Source: Streptomyces sp. CT34 (GTDB lineage Bacteria; Actinomycetota; Actinomycetes; Streptomycetales; Streptomycetaceae). Taken from it: a stretch of DNA of 32,264 bases. This document shows positions 24,369 through 31,384 of the stretch, piece after piece. The DNA lies in the NCBI RefSeq assembly GCF_000805335.1, contig NZ_KN708638.1, positions 3,247,299-3,279,562 of the forward strand. The letters are read 5' to 3'. Each line of letters opens with the position of its first letter. Positions within the stretch are counted from its first letter, which is position 1. A program made the position numbers and the translations under genes. A model generated the notes under the pieces. It searched no databases and was not told the origin of the DNA. It saw only the letters and a program-made list of their open reading frames with translations.

Positions 24369-25703
24369 ATGACCCTCACGGACCGAGACCGTGCCGTTCA
24401 GGCAGCCATTGCGCAGGGGCTGGTGAGCCCGGGGCAGCCGGTGGCCGGTTTCCTCGACATCCCCGGGATCCGCAGATCGGCCGCCGAACTCCGCTCCGCC
24501 TTCGAGGAGTTCACCGCCCCCGGCGCCCCGGTCCTGCACGCCTTCGCGGTGAAGGCCGCCTCGCTCGTGCCGGTACTCAGACTGCTCGCGCAGGAGGGGC
24601 TCGGCTGCGAGGTGGCCAGCCCCGGCGAGCTGGCGCTGGCCCGGGCCGCCGGTGTCCCGGCCCGGCACACGGTCCTGGACTCTCCTGCCAAGACCCTCGC
24701 CGAGCTGCGGGAGGCGCTCGCCCTGGGCATCGCGGTCAATGTCGACAACCACGAGGAACTGGCCCGTATCGACCGGATGATGGCCTCGGCCCCGTCCACC
24801 GCGCCGATCGGGCTGCGGATCAATCCGCAGCTCGGCGGCGGCGCCATCGGCGCGATGAGCACCGCCACCGACACCTCCAAGTTCGGCGTCCCGCTGCGGG
24901 ACGCGGGCGCCCGGGACTGGATCGTCCGGGCCTTCCTCGACCGCCCGTGGCTGACCCGGCTGCACGGCCACGTCGGCTCCCAGGGCATGCCGCTGGAGCG
25001 GATGGCCGAGGGCGTACGGGCGCTGTACGAACTCGCCGAGGAGGTCAACGAGAAGGCCGGCCGGGCGCAGATCACCACCCTCGACATCGGCGGCGGCCTG
25101 CCCGTCAACTTCTCGTCGGACGCCGTCTCCCCGACCTACCGCGACTACGCCGCCGTCCTCCGCTCGGCGGTCCCCGGGCTGTTCTCCGGGCGCTACGGCC
25201 TGGTCACCGAGTTCGGCCGCTCACTGCTGGCGAAGCACGGCACGGTCCTGGCCCGCGTCGAGTACGCGAAGTGGGCCGGCGGGCGCCCGATCGCCCTGAC
25301 CCACGCCGGCGCCCAGGTCGCCACCCGTACCGTCTTCGCCCCCGAGTCCTGGCCGCTCCGGGTCGCCGCCTACGACGCCGCCGGCCGCCCCAAGACGGGC
25401 GCCCCGGTGCCGCAGGACATCGCGGGACCGTGCTGCTTCGCCGGCGACCTGGTCGCCGAGAACCGCCCGCTCCCGCTCCTGGAGTCCGGCGACCACGCCG
25501 CCCTCCTGGACACCGGCGCCTACTACTTCTCCACCCACTTCGCCTACAACTCCCTGCCCCGGCCGGGCGTGTACGGCTATGCGACCGCCCCCGACGGCAG
25601 CGTCCGCTTCGCCACGGTCCGCACCCCGCAGACCCTCGAAGAGATCACCGCGGAGAGCGGCGGCGCGCAGGCGAACGAGCTGCGGAGGCTCGGGCTGGGG
25701 TGA
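24369..25703 (+). CDS. PLP-dependent decarboxylase, diaminopimelate/ornithine decarboxylase-like (fold III)
   Basis: This 444-residue protein has a fold-III alanine-racemase barrel followed by a beta domain. Key residues are the PLP Lys62 in HAFAVKAAS, LHGHVGSQG (about 198-206, LysA has HCHIGSQ), the phosphate-binding GGG at 241-243, and CCFAGD (355-360) matching the CESGD motif. The final YYFSTHFAYNSLPRPGVYG is as in LysA-like enzymes. The start is ATG 24369. It is not the housekeeping lysA by context, because no lysine or threonine genes are near; a specialised amino acid decarboxylase is more likely. It is convergent with an RpiR regulator. Substrate unknown. Confidence 0.9.
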   Translation: MTLTDRDRAVQAAIAQGLVSPGQPVAGFLDIPGIRRSAAELRSAFEEFTAPGAPVLHAFAVKAASLVPVLRLLAQEGLGCEVASPGELALARAAGVPARHTVLDSPAKTLAELREALALGIAVNVDNHEELARIDRMMASAPSTAPIGLRINPQLGGGAIGAMSTATDTSKFGVPLRDAGARDWIVRAFLDRPWLTRLHGHVGSQGMPLERMAEGVRALYELAEEVNEKAGRAQITTLDIGGGLPVNFSSDAVSPTYRDYAAVLRSAVPGLFSGRYGLVTEFGRSLLAKHGTVLARVEYAKWAGGRPIALTHAGAQVATRTVFAPESWPLRVAAYDAAGRPKTGAPVPQDIAGPCCFAGDLVAENRPLPLLESGDHAALLDTGAYYFSTHFAYNSLPRPGVYGYATAPDGSVRFATVRTPQTLEEITAESGGAQANELRRLGLG

Positions 25704-25735
25704 CGACAGCCGGCCCGGCCGGCACCGCCCCCGCG

Positions 25736-25795
25736 GCTCACCCCGCTCACACCCCTCACGCTCCTCACACCCCTCATGCTCCTCACACCGCTCAC
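25736..25795. repeat. 18-bp tandem repeat between convergent genes
   Basis: Units GCTCCTCACACCCCTCAT (25760-25777) and GCTCCTCACACCGCTCAC (25778-25795) follow a shorter 15-bp copy (25745-25759) and a partial one (25736-25744). The array runs into the last four bases of the RpiR gene, so the stop codon lies in the repeat. No terminator stem is visible here. Confidence 0.75.
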
Positions 25796-26769
25796 TCCAC
25801 GAACAGGCCCCGCTCCGCCGCCGTCGCGTCGAACTCCTCCAGGCGGGCCTGGGCGTCCGGGAGGGCGTCGCACATGGCCTCCAGGAGGACGCGGCCCAGG
25901 AGCATGGGGGCACAGGCCGTGTCGAAGGCCAGGCCGGTGCCGACCGGCGTCGGCAGGAGCAGGTCGGTGTGGTGGGCGACGGGGGCGAAGGCGCTGTCGG
26001 CGACGGTGACGACCGTCAGGCCGGCGGAACGGGCGTACTCCAGCGCGTCGACGACCTCGCGGGGGTGGCGGGGCAGCGCGAAGCAGATCAGGGCGGTGGC
26101 GCCGGCGCGTACCGCGGCGTCGATGCGGTCGGTGAGCATGGTGCCGCCCTCGTCCAGGAGCCGGACGTCGGGGTGGACCTTGCGGGCGAAGTAGGCGAAG
26201 CCGGCTGCCTGGGCGGTGGCGGCGCGCAGCCCGAGGACCGGCAGCGGGCGGGAGGCCGCGAGGAGCCGGCCGGCCTCGATCACCGGCCCGGGGTCGGCGA
26301 GGGCGTCGGAGAGGTGCCGGAGGTTGTCGATCTCCTCCTGAACGGCCTGCTGGTACTCGTTGTACGCGCCGGTGTCGCCGGGCTTCTCGGCGGGGGCGAC
26401 ATCGCGCAGGTGCCGGCGGAGCGCCGGGTAGCCGTCGAAGCCGAGGGCGACCGCGAAGCGGGTGACGGACGGCTGGCTGACCCCGGCCAGTTCGGCGAGT
26501 TCCACGCTGGAGAGGAACGGCGCGTCGGCGGCCCGCCGCACCATGCAGTGTGCGATCCGGCGCTGGGTGGGCGTCAGCCGGTGCCCCTCGAAGAGCCGCT
26601 GGAGGCGGGCGGCGGTGCCGGTGGTGGTGGCGGCGGTGGCGTCGGCGGGTGCGTCCCGCTCCGCGTCGCCGGCCGCACCGGGACGCACCGCTGGTGCCGT
26701 GCCGGCCGGCGCCGGACCCGTACGCCTCTCGTCGGCCGCGGCGGTGCGGCCACCGTTGTCCCCGCTCAT
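25792..26769 (-). CDS. RpiR/MurR-family transcriptional regulator with SIS domain
   Basis: This 325-residue protein has an Ala/Pro/Thr-rich N-terminal tail (about 1-52) that is unusual for the family, then an N-terminal HTH_6 domain (LTPTQRRIAHCMVRRAADAPFLSS, VELAELAGVSQPSVTRFAVALGFDGYPALRRHL) and a C-terminal SIS domain (about 165-300; LPVLGLRAATAQAAGFAYFARKV, LICFALPRHPREVV). SIS domains bind phosphosugars or other small effectors. The ATG is at 26769; a start at a later internal codon would omit the tail. It lies downstream of the lyase gene on the same strand, separated by 263 bp, and probably regulates that gene or the convergent decarboxylase. Confidence 0.92.
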   Translation of the reverse strand: MSGDNGGRTAAADERRTGPAPAGTAPAVRPGAAGDAERDAPADATAATTTGTAARLQRLFEGHRLTPTQRRIAHCMVRRAADAPFLSSVELAELAGVSQPSVTRFAVALGFDGYPALRRHLRDVAPAEKPGDTGAYNEYQQAVQEEIDNLRHLSDALADPGPVIEAGRLLAASRPLPVLGLRAATAQAAGFAYFARKVHPDVRLLDEGGTMLTDRIDAAVRAGATALICFALPRHPREVVDALEYARSAGLTVVTVADSAFAPVAHHTDLLLPTPVGTGLAFDTACAPMLLGRVLLEAMCDALPDAQARLEEFDATAAERGLFVE

Positions 26770-27032
26770 CGCCTCTTCTTCCCGCCCCGGCCGGGGCCTT
26801 GTCGTGTGTCGACCGACTGTACGTAATTCCCGGCCCGAGCCGGTGCCGGCTCCGCGCCGGGGGCCGGATCCGGCCTCCTGCGGGCACGGGATCCGGAAGG
26901 CCCGGACCGCACCCCGCGGACGGACCGCGCGCCGCCGCCCGCCGTGGCCGGGCGCACCGCCCGCACCCCGTACGGCGCCCGCCCGGGACGCGTCGGCCCG
27001 CGTGCCACCGCCCGCCTCATCCCGCCACCCCC

Positions 27033-28517
27033 TCAGACCGCCGCCAGCCGGTCCAGCAGCGCCCCGGCCGCCGCCACGTCCTCCGTCAGCGGGCGGTCCG
27101 CCATCCGGGCGTCGAGGGCCCGGGCGGCGATCCGGAAGGCGGCGGCCAGCGGGACGTCCGGCTCGGGCTCCAGCGACCGCAGCCGCAACGCCCGTACGGC
27201 GGCCACGAGTTCGCAGGCCAGGACATGCCGGTAGGGGCGGCAGGCGCGCAGGGTCTGGCGGGCGGCCAGGGAGGCGAAGCTGGCCTGCTCCTCGACGCCC
27301 CGGGAGAGGACGGCGTCGCCGAGGGAGGCCGGGTGGCAGACCGCCCGCAGCTCGCCGAGCGCGGCGCCGGCGGCGTATTCGAGGATCATGACGCCCGAGC
27401 TGGCGGGGGCCGCGTCGCCCAGGAAGGGGCGCAGCCGGGTGAGGTCCGGTTCGGAGAGCGCGGCGAGCCGGGCGGTGGAGAGCCGGGCGGTCTGCAGGAC
27501 GGCCAGCCGGAAGGCGTCCAGGGCGAGCGCGGGGTGCGCGGCGTAGAAGTTGCCGTGGTGGTAGGCGGCCCGGTCCTCGACGCTGATCAGGGGGTTCTCG
27601 GCGGCGGCGTTCAGTTCGACGGTGAGCACCGCGTCGAGCGCCTCGGCGGCGTCCAGGGCCGGGCCGTGGATCTGCGGGAGGCAGCGGAAGCCGTACGGGT
27701 CCTGGATGCGGCCCAGTGGCGGTGCGGGGCGGGCGGGGACGCCGGACAGGGCGCGGATACGGGCCGCGGCGGCGGCCGAGCCGGGGTGCGGTCGGGCGCG
27801 CACGACGGGCTCGGCGAACGCTTCGTAGGAGCCGCCGACGGCGAGGAGGGAGAGCGCGGCGACGGGGAGCGCGGCGGCCAGCAGGCGGCGCAGTTCGTCG
27901 AGGGCGAGCGCGGACTGGCCGAGGGTGAGGGCGTTGCTGCTGATCAGGGCCAGTGCGTCGTTGTTGTCGAGTGGGAGGGCGGCGGGCGGGTGGCCGCCGG
28001 GGGCACAGCGCCAGGGGTGTTCGCCGGCGAGCGCGAGACCGGTCTGGGCGAGGGCGGCGAGGTCGCCGGTGCCGACCGCGCCGTGTTCGTTGACGACGGG
28101 GTACGCGCCGGCGTCCAGGGCGGCGAGCAGGGAGGTGATGACGGCGGGGTTGAGGCCGGCGCCGCCCGCCAGCAGCTGGTTGGCGCGGACCGCGAGCATG
28201 GCGCGGACCTCGCGGCCGGGCAGCGGGTCGCCGATGGCGCCGGCGTGGCTGCGCAGCAGGCGCAGTCCGTGTGCGGCGTCGGCGGCCCCGACGTCCTCGG
28301 TGCGGTTGGCGCCGACACCGGTGCTGCGGCCGTAGACCCGGCCGGTGGCGGCGAGCCGGCGGGCGGGCCGCCAGGACTCCTCGGCACGGGCGAGGGCCTC
28401 CGGGTCCGGGGCGGCGGGGCGGGCGGCGCGCTCGGCGAGGGCGGCGACGTCGGCGGTGCGCAGCCCGCTGCCGTCGAGCGTGATGCGCCTGCCGGTGTCC
28501 GGCACGGGGGAATCCAC
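27033..28517 (-). CDS. Aromatic amino acid lyase-family protein with altered MIO triad
   Basis: This 494-residue member of the histidine/phenylalanine ammonia-lyase superfamily carries VYGRSTGVG (Tyr62), RSHAGAIGDPL (His91), QDPYGFRCLPQIHG (Gln272, Tyr275, Arg278), GNFYAAHPALA (Phe324) and EEQASFASLAAR (Glu409/410), all matching HAL active-site motifs. The MIO-forming triad, normally GxVGASGDLAPLA, reads GAVGTGDLAALAQ (Thr150): one residue is missing and Ser is replaced by Thr. The following NGTQ motif is replaced by SSNAL. It may lack the MIO cofactor or form it differently. GTG 28517 has AGGGAG nine bases upstream. It is unlikely to be the hutH that feeds the hut operon. Confidence 0.85.
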   Translation of the reverse strand: MDSPVPDTGRRITLDGSGLRTADVAALAERAARPAAPDPEALARAEESWRPARRLAATGRVYGRSTGVGANRTEDVGAADAAHGLRLLRSHAGAIGDPLPGREVRAMLAVRANQLLAGGAGLNPAVITSLLAALDAGAYPVVNEHGAVGTGDLAALAQTGLALAGEHPWRCAPGGHPPAALPLDNNDALALISSNALTLGQSALALDELRRLLAAALPVAALSLLAVGGSYEAFAEPVVRARPHPGSAAAAARIRALSGVPARPAPPLGRIQDPYGFRCLPQIHGPALDAAEALDAVLTVELNAAAENPLISVEDRAAYHHGNFYAAHPALALDAFRLAVLQTARLSTARLAALSEPDLTRLRPFLGDAAPASSGVMILEYAAGAALGELRAVCHPASLGDAVLSRGVEEQASFASLAARQTLRACRPYRHVLACELVAAVRALRLRSLEPEPDVPLAAAFRIAARALDARMADRPLTEDVAAAGALLDRLAAV

Positions 28518-28575
28518 GGTGCTCAACTCCCTTGTGCAGCGCCGTTCGCGGACGTGAGCCGGCCGCCTCGTTCCG

Positions 28576-28614
28576 TACGGTGAGCGAATACCGTGAGCGG
28601 ATACGGTGGCGGAA
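28576..28614. repeat. Three 13-bp tandem repeats upstream of the lyase gene
   Basis: Units TACGGTGAGCGAA (28576-28588), TACCGTGAGCGGA (28589-28601) and TACGGTGGCGGAA (28602-28614) are in direct tandem. The third has one shift. The array lies 59-98 bp upstream of the lyase start on the opposite strand sense, and an inverted copy occurs at 28682-28695. Regularly spaced sites suggest cooperative binding of a regulator. Confidence 0.65.
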
Positions 28615-28681
28615 GGGACAGGCGTGGGACGGGGCATCGCCACGGGCGGTGCCGCCCGCGCCGCACCCCCACCCACCGACC

Positions 28682-28695
28682 GGTATTCACTCACC
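28682..28695. repeat. Inverted copy of the 13-bp element
   Basis: GGTATTCACTCACC reads GGTGAGTGAATACC on the minus strand. It matches GGTGAGCGAATACC at 28579-28592 except for one base. The two copies face each other across about 90 bp, in the 261-bp gap between the lyase gene and the ECF sigma gene. Confidence 0.6.
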
Positions 28696-28701
28696 TATGA
28701 C

Positions 28702-28721
28702 TCTGCATGACATTATGCAGA
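28702..28721. promoter_or_regulatory. 20-bp inverted repeat, operator-like
   Basis: Perfect arms TCTGCAT (28702-28708) and ATGCAGA (28715-28721) flank GACATT. It lies 185 bp before the lyase start, adjacent to the inverted 14-bp element, and 58 bp past the end of the ECF sigma gene. AT-rich half-sites like this are typical of dimeric repressors; no identity is assigned. Confidence 0.6.
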
Positions 28722-28778
28722 CAGGGCAAGGGGACGCGGTCCGCGGCTCCGGGCGGGCCGCCGTGGCGGCGGGAGCCG

Positions 28779-29849
28779 TCAGCCCTCGCGCCCCTCGTAT
28801 TCCTCCCCGCACTTCTCCTCGTACTCCCCGTACCGCATCGGCAGCCCGAACAGCGGGAACAGCCGCTCGGTGTCCAGGAAGGAGTTGAGTGCGGTGATCC
28901 GCCCGCCGGCGCACTCGATGACCTGGATCGCCCAGGGCGTGCCGTCAGCGCGGTACTGCCCGAAGGCCGGCATCCCGTTCGCGGACAGCGGCACCAGGCG
29001 CGACCCCGCGCAGCCGCAGCCCGGCCCCAGCATCCACCCGATGACGTCCGCCCGGCCGCGCAGCCACAGCGCGTACGGGGGCATGGAGAGCGTGGAGTCC
29101 TCGTGCAGTACGGCCGTCAGCGCCGCCATGTCGAAGCGCTCGAAGGCGTCCACATAGCGCTTCAGCAGCTCCTGCTGCGCCGCGTCCAGCGGTTCCGCCG
29201 GGGCGCCGGCGGTGTCGCCGGACGCGGCCAGGGTGGCGCGGGCCCGCTGGAGCGCGCTGTTGACCGAGGCGACCGAGCTGCCCAGCAGCTCCGCGACCTC
29301 GCTCGCCGACCAGCTGAGCACCTCCCGCAGGATCAGCACCGCCCGCTGCCGGGGCGCCAGCCGCTGGAGCGCGGAGACGAACGCCAGCCGGACCAACTCC
29401 CGGGCGACCGCGGTGTCCGCCGGGTCCCCGGCCCGGGCCAGCACCCGCTCGTCCGGCACCGGCCCGATCCAGGTCGTCTCGGGCAGACCGGTCCCCACCG
29501 GTGCGTCCACACCCGACGGGGACGCGAGATCCATCGGACGGGCCCGCCGCCGGCTGCCCTTGAGCAGGTCCAGGCAGACGTTGGTGGCGATCCGGTACAG
29601 CCAGGACCGCAGCGACGCCCGGCCCTCGAACCGGGCGTAGCCGCGCCAGGCCCGCACCATGGTCTCCTGTACGGCGTCCTCGGCCTCGAACGCGGACCCG
29701 AGCATCCGGTAGCAATAGCCGGTCAACTCCGTGCGGTGCGCCTCCAGCCGGTCCGCCAACTCCCCCGGCACCGCCTGCCGTTGCGCACCGTCCGGCGCCG
29801 CGTCCCGGTCCGCCGCGGTGCCGTGCGCGCTCGTCGTGGACTGCTTCAT
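28779..29849 (-). CDS. ECF sigma factor with SnoaL-like C-terminal domain
   Basis: This 356-residue sigma factor has a short N-terminal tail, then region 2 (YCYRMLGSAFEAEDAVQETMVRAWRGYARFEGRASLRSWLYRIATNVCLD, about 44-95) and region 4 (LAPRQRAVLILREVLSWSASEVAELLGSSVASVNSALQRARATL). A further 130 residues (about 225-350) follow a SnoaL/NTF2-like pattern (YVDAFERFDMAALTAVLHEDSTLSMPP). Such tails replace a separate anti-sigma factor by acting in cis. ATG 29849 was chosen because the sigma core begins soon after. No anti-sigma gene is next to it. It is probably part of the SigG/SigJ-like ECF group with SnoaL tails; the activating signal is unknown. Confidence 0.93.
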   Translation of the reverse strand: MKQSTTSAHGTAADRDAAPDGAQRQAVPGELADRLEAHRTELTGYCYRMLGSAFEAEDAVQETMVRAWRGYARFEGRASLRSWLYRIATNVCLDLLKGSRRRARPMDLASPSGVDAPVGTGLPETTWIGPVPDERVLARAGDPADTAVARELVRLAFVSALQRLAPRQRAVLILREVLSWSASEVAELLGSSVASVNSALQRARATLAASGDTAGAPAEPLDAAQQELLKRYVDAFERFDMAALTAVLHEDSTLSMPPYALWLRGRADVIGWMLGPGCGCAGSRLVPLSANGMPAFGQYRADGTPWAIQVIECAGGRITALNSFLDTERLFPLFGLPMRYGEYEEKCGEEYEGREG

Positions 29850-30067
29850 GAGGACCCCGCCATTCCGCCCGTCTGCCGGCCGCCGGCATACGGGCCGCAC
29901 GCTACCGGAGGGCCGGGCACCGGTCTCCTCCCCCGCCCCGCACCGCGCGACCGGTGCCGTGGAGGCCGCGGGCGGTGCCGCACGCCGCGGCGGCCCGGTG
30001 CTCCGGCAGCCGTGGCCCGACCCGTCGGACGGTTGCCGACAGTTCCCACAGGTCCCAAAAGTTCCTG

Positions 30068-30116
30068 GACGCCGCAGACGCCGCCAGACGCCGCCCGACG
30101 CCGTCAGACGCCGTCC
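30068..30116. repeat. 10-bp tandem GACGCCGNC repeat at the LacI gene end
   Basis: Five units of GACGCCG plus three variable bases (30068-30076, 30077-30086, 30087-30096, 30097-30106, 30107-30116) occur in tandem. The fourth unit includes the stop codon of the LacI-family gene, so a change in copy number could alter its C-terminus. Confidence 0.7.
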
Positions 30117-31156
30117 GGCGCCCGCAGGGCCGAGCCCCGCTCCGAGAGGCGCGGGGCGCACAGGATCCGCTTGCGGCGGACCCGGCGGCCCTCGATGGCG
30201 GCCACCGCCAGCCGGGCGGCTTCCTTGGCGATCTCGGTCAGCCCCCAGTCGACGGTGGTCAGCGGCGGGGTGAGGACCCGGGAGACCGGGTGGTCGTCGA
30301 AGCCGACGACGGAGATGTCGCGGCCGACGGCCAGTTCGGCCTCGGCGGCGGCTGCGTAGACGCCGTACGCGATGGAGTCGGAGAAGCAGAAGACGGCGGT
30401 GGGCGGGGCGAGGCCGGCGGCGCCGGTCCGGCGGCGGCCGGCCGGGCTGTTGGTCAGCACCCGCCGGGCGACGCCGGTCGCCTCGCCCAGCTCCTGGGCG
30501 CAGGGCACGACCTGGACGTCGATGCCCAGCCGGTCGGCCGCCTCGCGCACATAGACGTCGGCGGGGCGGTCGGGGGTGGAGGGGCCGGTGGGGGTCAGCA
30601 CGGTGACCCGGCGGTGGCCCAGACCGCGGAGGTAGTCCAGTACGGCGTCGATGCCGGCGCGGTTGTCGAAGAGCACCTCCCCCGCCGTACGGGCCTGGCT
30701 GAGCGCGTCGCCGATGGAGACCACCGGCACCGCCTCGGCGATCTTCGCCCAGCCCTCGGCGGACGGGTCGACGGGGGAGACCAGCAGGCCGTCGACGCGC
30801 TGGTCGCGCAGCTGCTTGGCGAGCGCCAGTTCGCGCTCCGGGTCGCCGCCGGCGTCGAGGATCAGCGCATAGCGGTCGCCGGCCAGCAGCTCGCGCCCTA
30901 TGGCCGCCATCAGCTGCTGCTGCCACAGGTCCTGGAGGTCGCCGGCCAGCACACCGACCGTGCTGGTCCGGCCGCTGACGAGGGCGCGGGCGATCGGGTC
31001 GGCCTCGTAACCGAGTTCGGCGGCGGCCTTGCGCACCCGCTCCTCGGTCTCCTTGGAGACGTGCTTGCCGCGCAGCGCGTAGGAGACGGCGGCGGTGGAG
31101 AGGCCGGTGGCCTCGGCCACCTCGCGGAGGGTGGTGCGCTTGTTGGGCCTGGCCAT
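30104..31156 (-). CDS. LacI-family transcriptional regulator
   Basis: This 350-residue regulator has the N-terminal LacI HTH (TTLREVAEATGLSTAAVSYALRGKHVS, about 8-34), hinge, and periplasmic-binding-protein-like effector domain (about 65-335; VGVLAGDLQDLWQQQLMAAI, VDGLLVSPVD, AVFCFSDSIAYGVYAAAAEA, DISVVGFDDHPVSRVLTPPLTTVDWGL). ATG 31156 is favoured because the HTH follows at once; upstream sequence in this frame covers the operator region. It is divergent from an amidohydrolase gene. A LacI-type operator between them suggests autoregulation and control of the amidohydrolase. The effector is likely a sugar or related small molecule but is not deducible. Confidence 0.94.
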   Translation of the reverse strand: MARPNKRTTLREVAEATGLSTAAVSYALRGKHVSKETEERVRKAAAELGYEADPIARALVSGRTSTVGVLAGDLQDLWQQQLMAAIGRELLAGDRYALILDAGGDPERELALAKQLRDQRVDGLLVSPVDPSAEGWAKIAEAVPVVSIGDALSQARTAGEVLFDNRAGIDAVLDYLRGLGHRRVTVLTPTGPSTPDRPADVYVREAADRLGIDVQVVPCAQELGEATGVARRVLTNSPAGRRRTGAAGLAPPTAVFCFSDSIAYGVYAAAAEAELAVGRDISVVGFDDHPVSRVLTPPLTTVDWGLTEIAKEAARLAVAAIEGRRVRRKRILCAPRLSERGSALRAPDGV

Positions 31157-31217
31157 GTCCGGAAGCCTACCCAAGGGGGGCGACTCGCACCGCGTGCGCC
31201 CTTGACAGCGCCTCCGG

Positions 31218-31255
31218 TTAATCGCTTCACTTAAACGCATCAGTGAATCGGTTAA
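31218..31255. promoter_or_regulatory. LacI-type operator between divergent genes
   Basis: TTAATCGCTTCAC (31218-31230) and GTGAATCGGTTAA (31243-31255) are arms of a dyad with 11 of 13 positions matched, spaced by 12 bp. A third half-site TTAAACG lies at 31231-31237. Half-sites TTAAnCG and CGnTTAA are typical of LacI-family sites. The dyad lies 62-99 bp before the LacI gene and about 130 bp before the amidohydrolase, with a TTGACA (31202-31207) beside it. Confidence 0.7.
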
Positions 31256-31384
31256 GTAGTGACCGGGCAGCGATCCGGCAGCGGTCCGGAAGTGGTCCAG
31301 CGGTCAGTGATCCGGCAGGGGTCGGGTCCCTGGTGATGGACCCCCGGTCCCGATCTCGCCCCGCCCGGCCCCGAGGGAGGGCCC

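Noticed and set aside
26770..27032. Small open frames in the gap between the lyase and RpiR genes
   Set aside because: The products are Arg/Pro-rich low-complexity strings with no ribosome binding site or homology pattern.
28702..28721. Arginine (ArgR) box
   Set aside because: It has TGCAT and ATGCA half-sites that recall actinobacterial ARG boxes, but the spacing and flanks were not convincing and no arginine gene is near.
30028..30047. ECF-type promoter (GGGAAC and CGTC) upstream of the ECF sigma gene
   Set aside because: The boxes are separated by only 10 bp instead of about 16-17.
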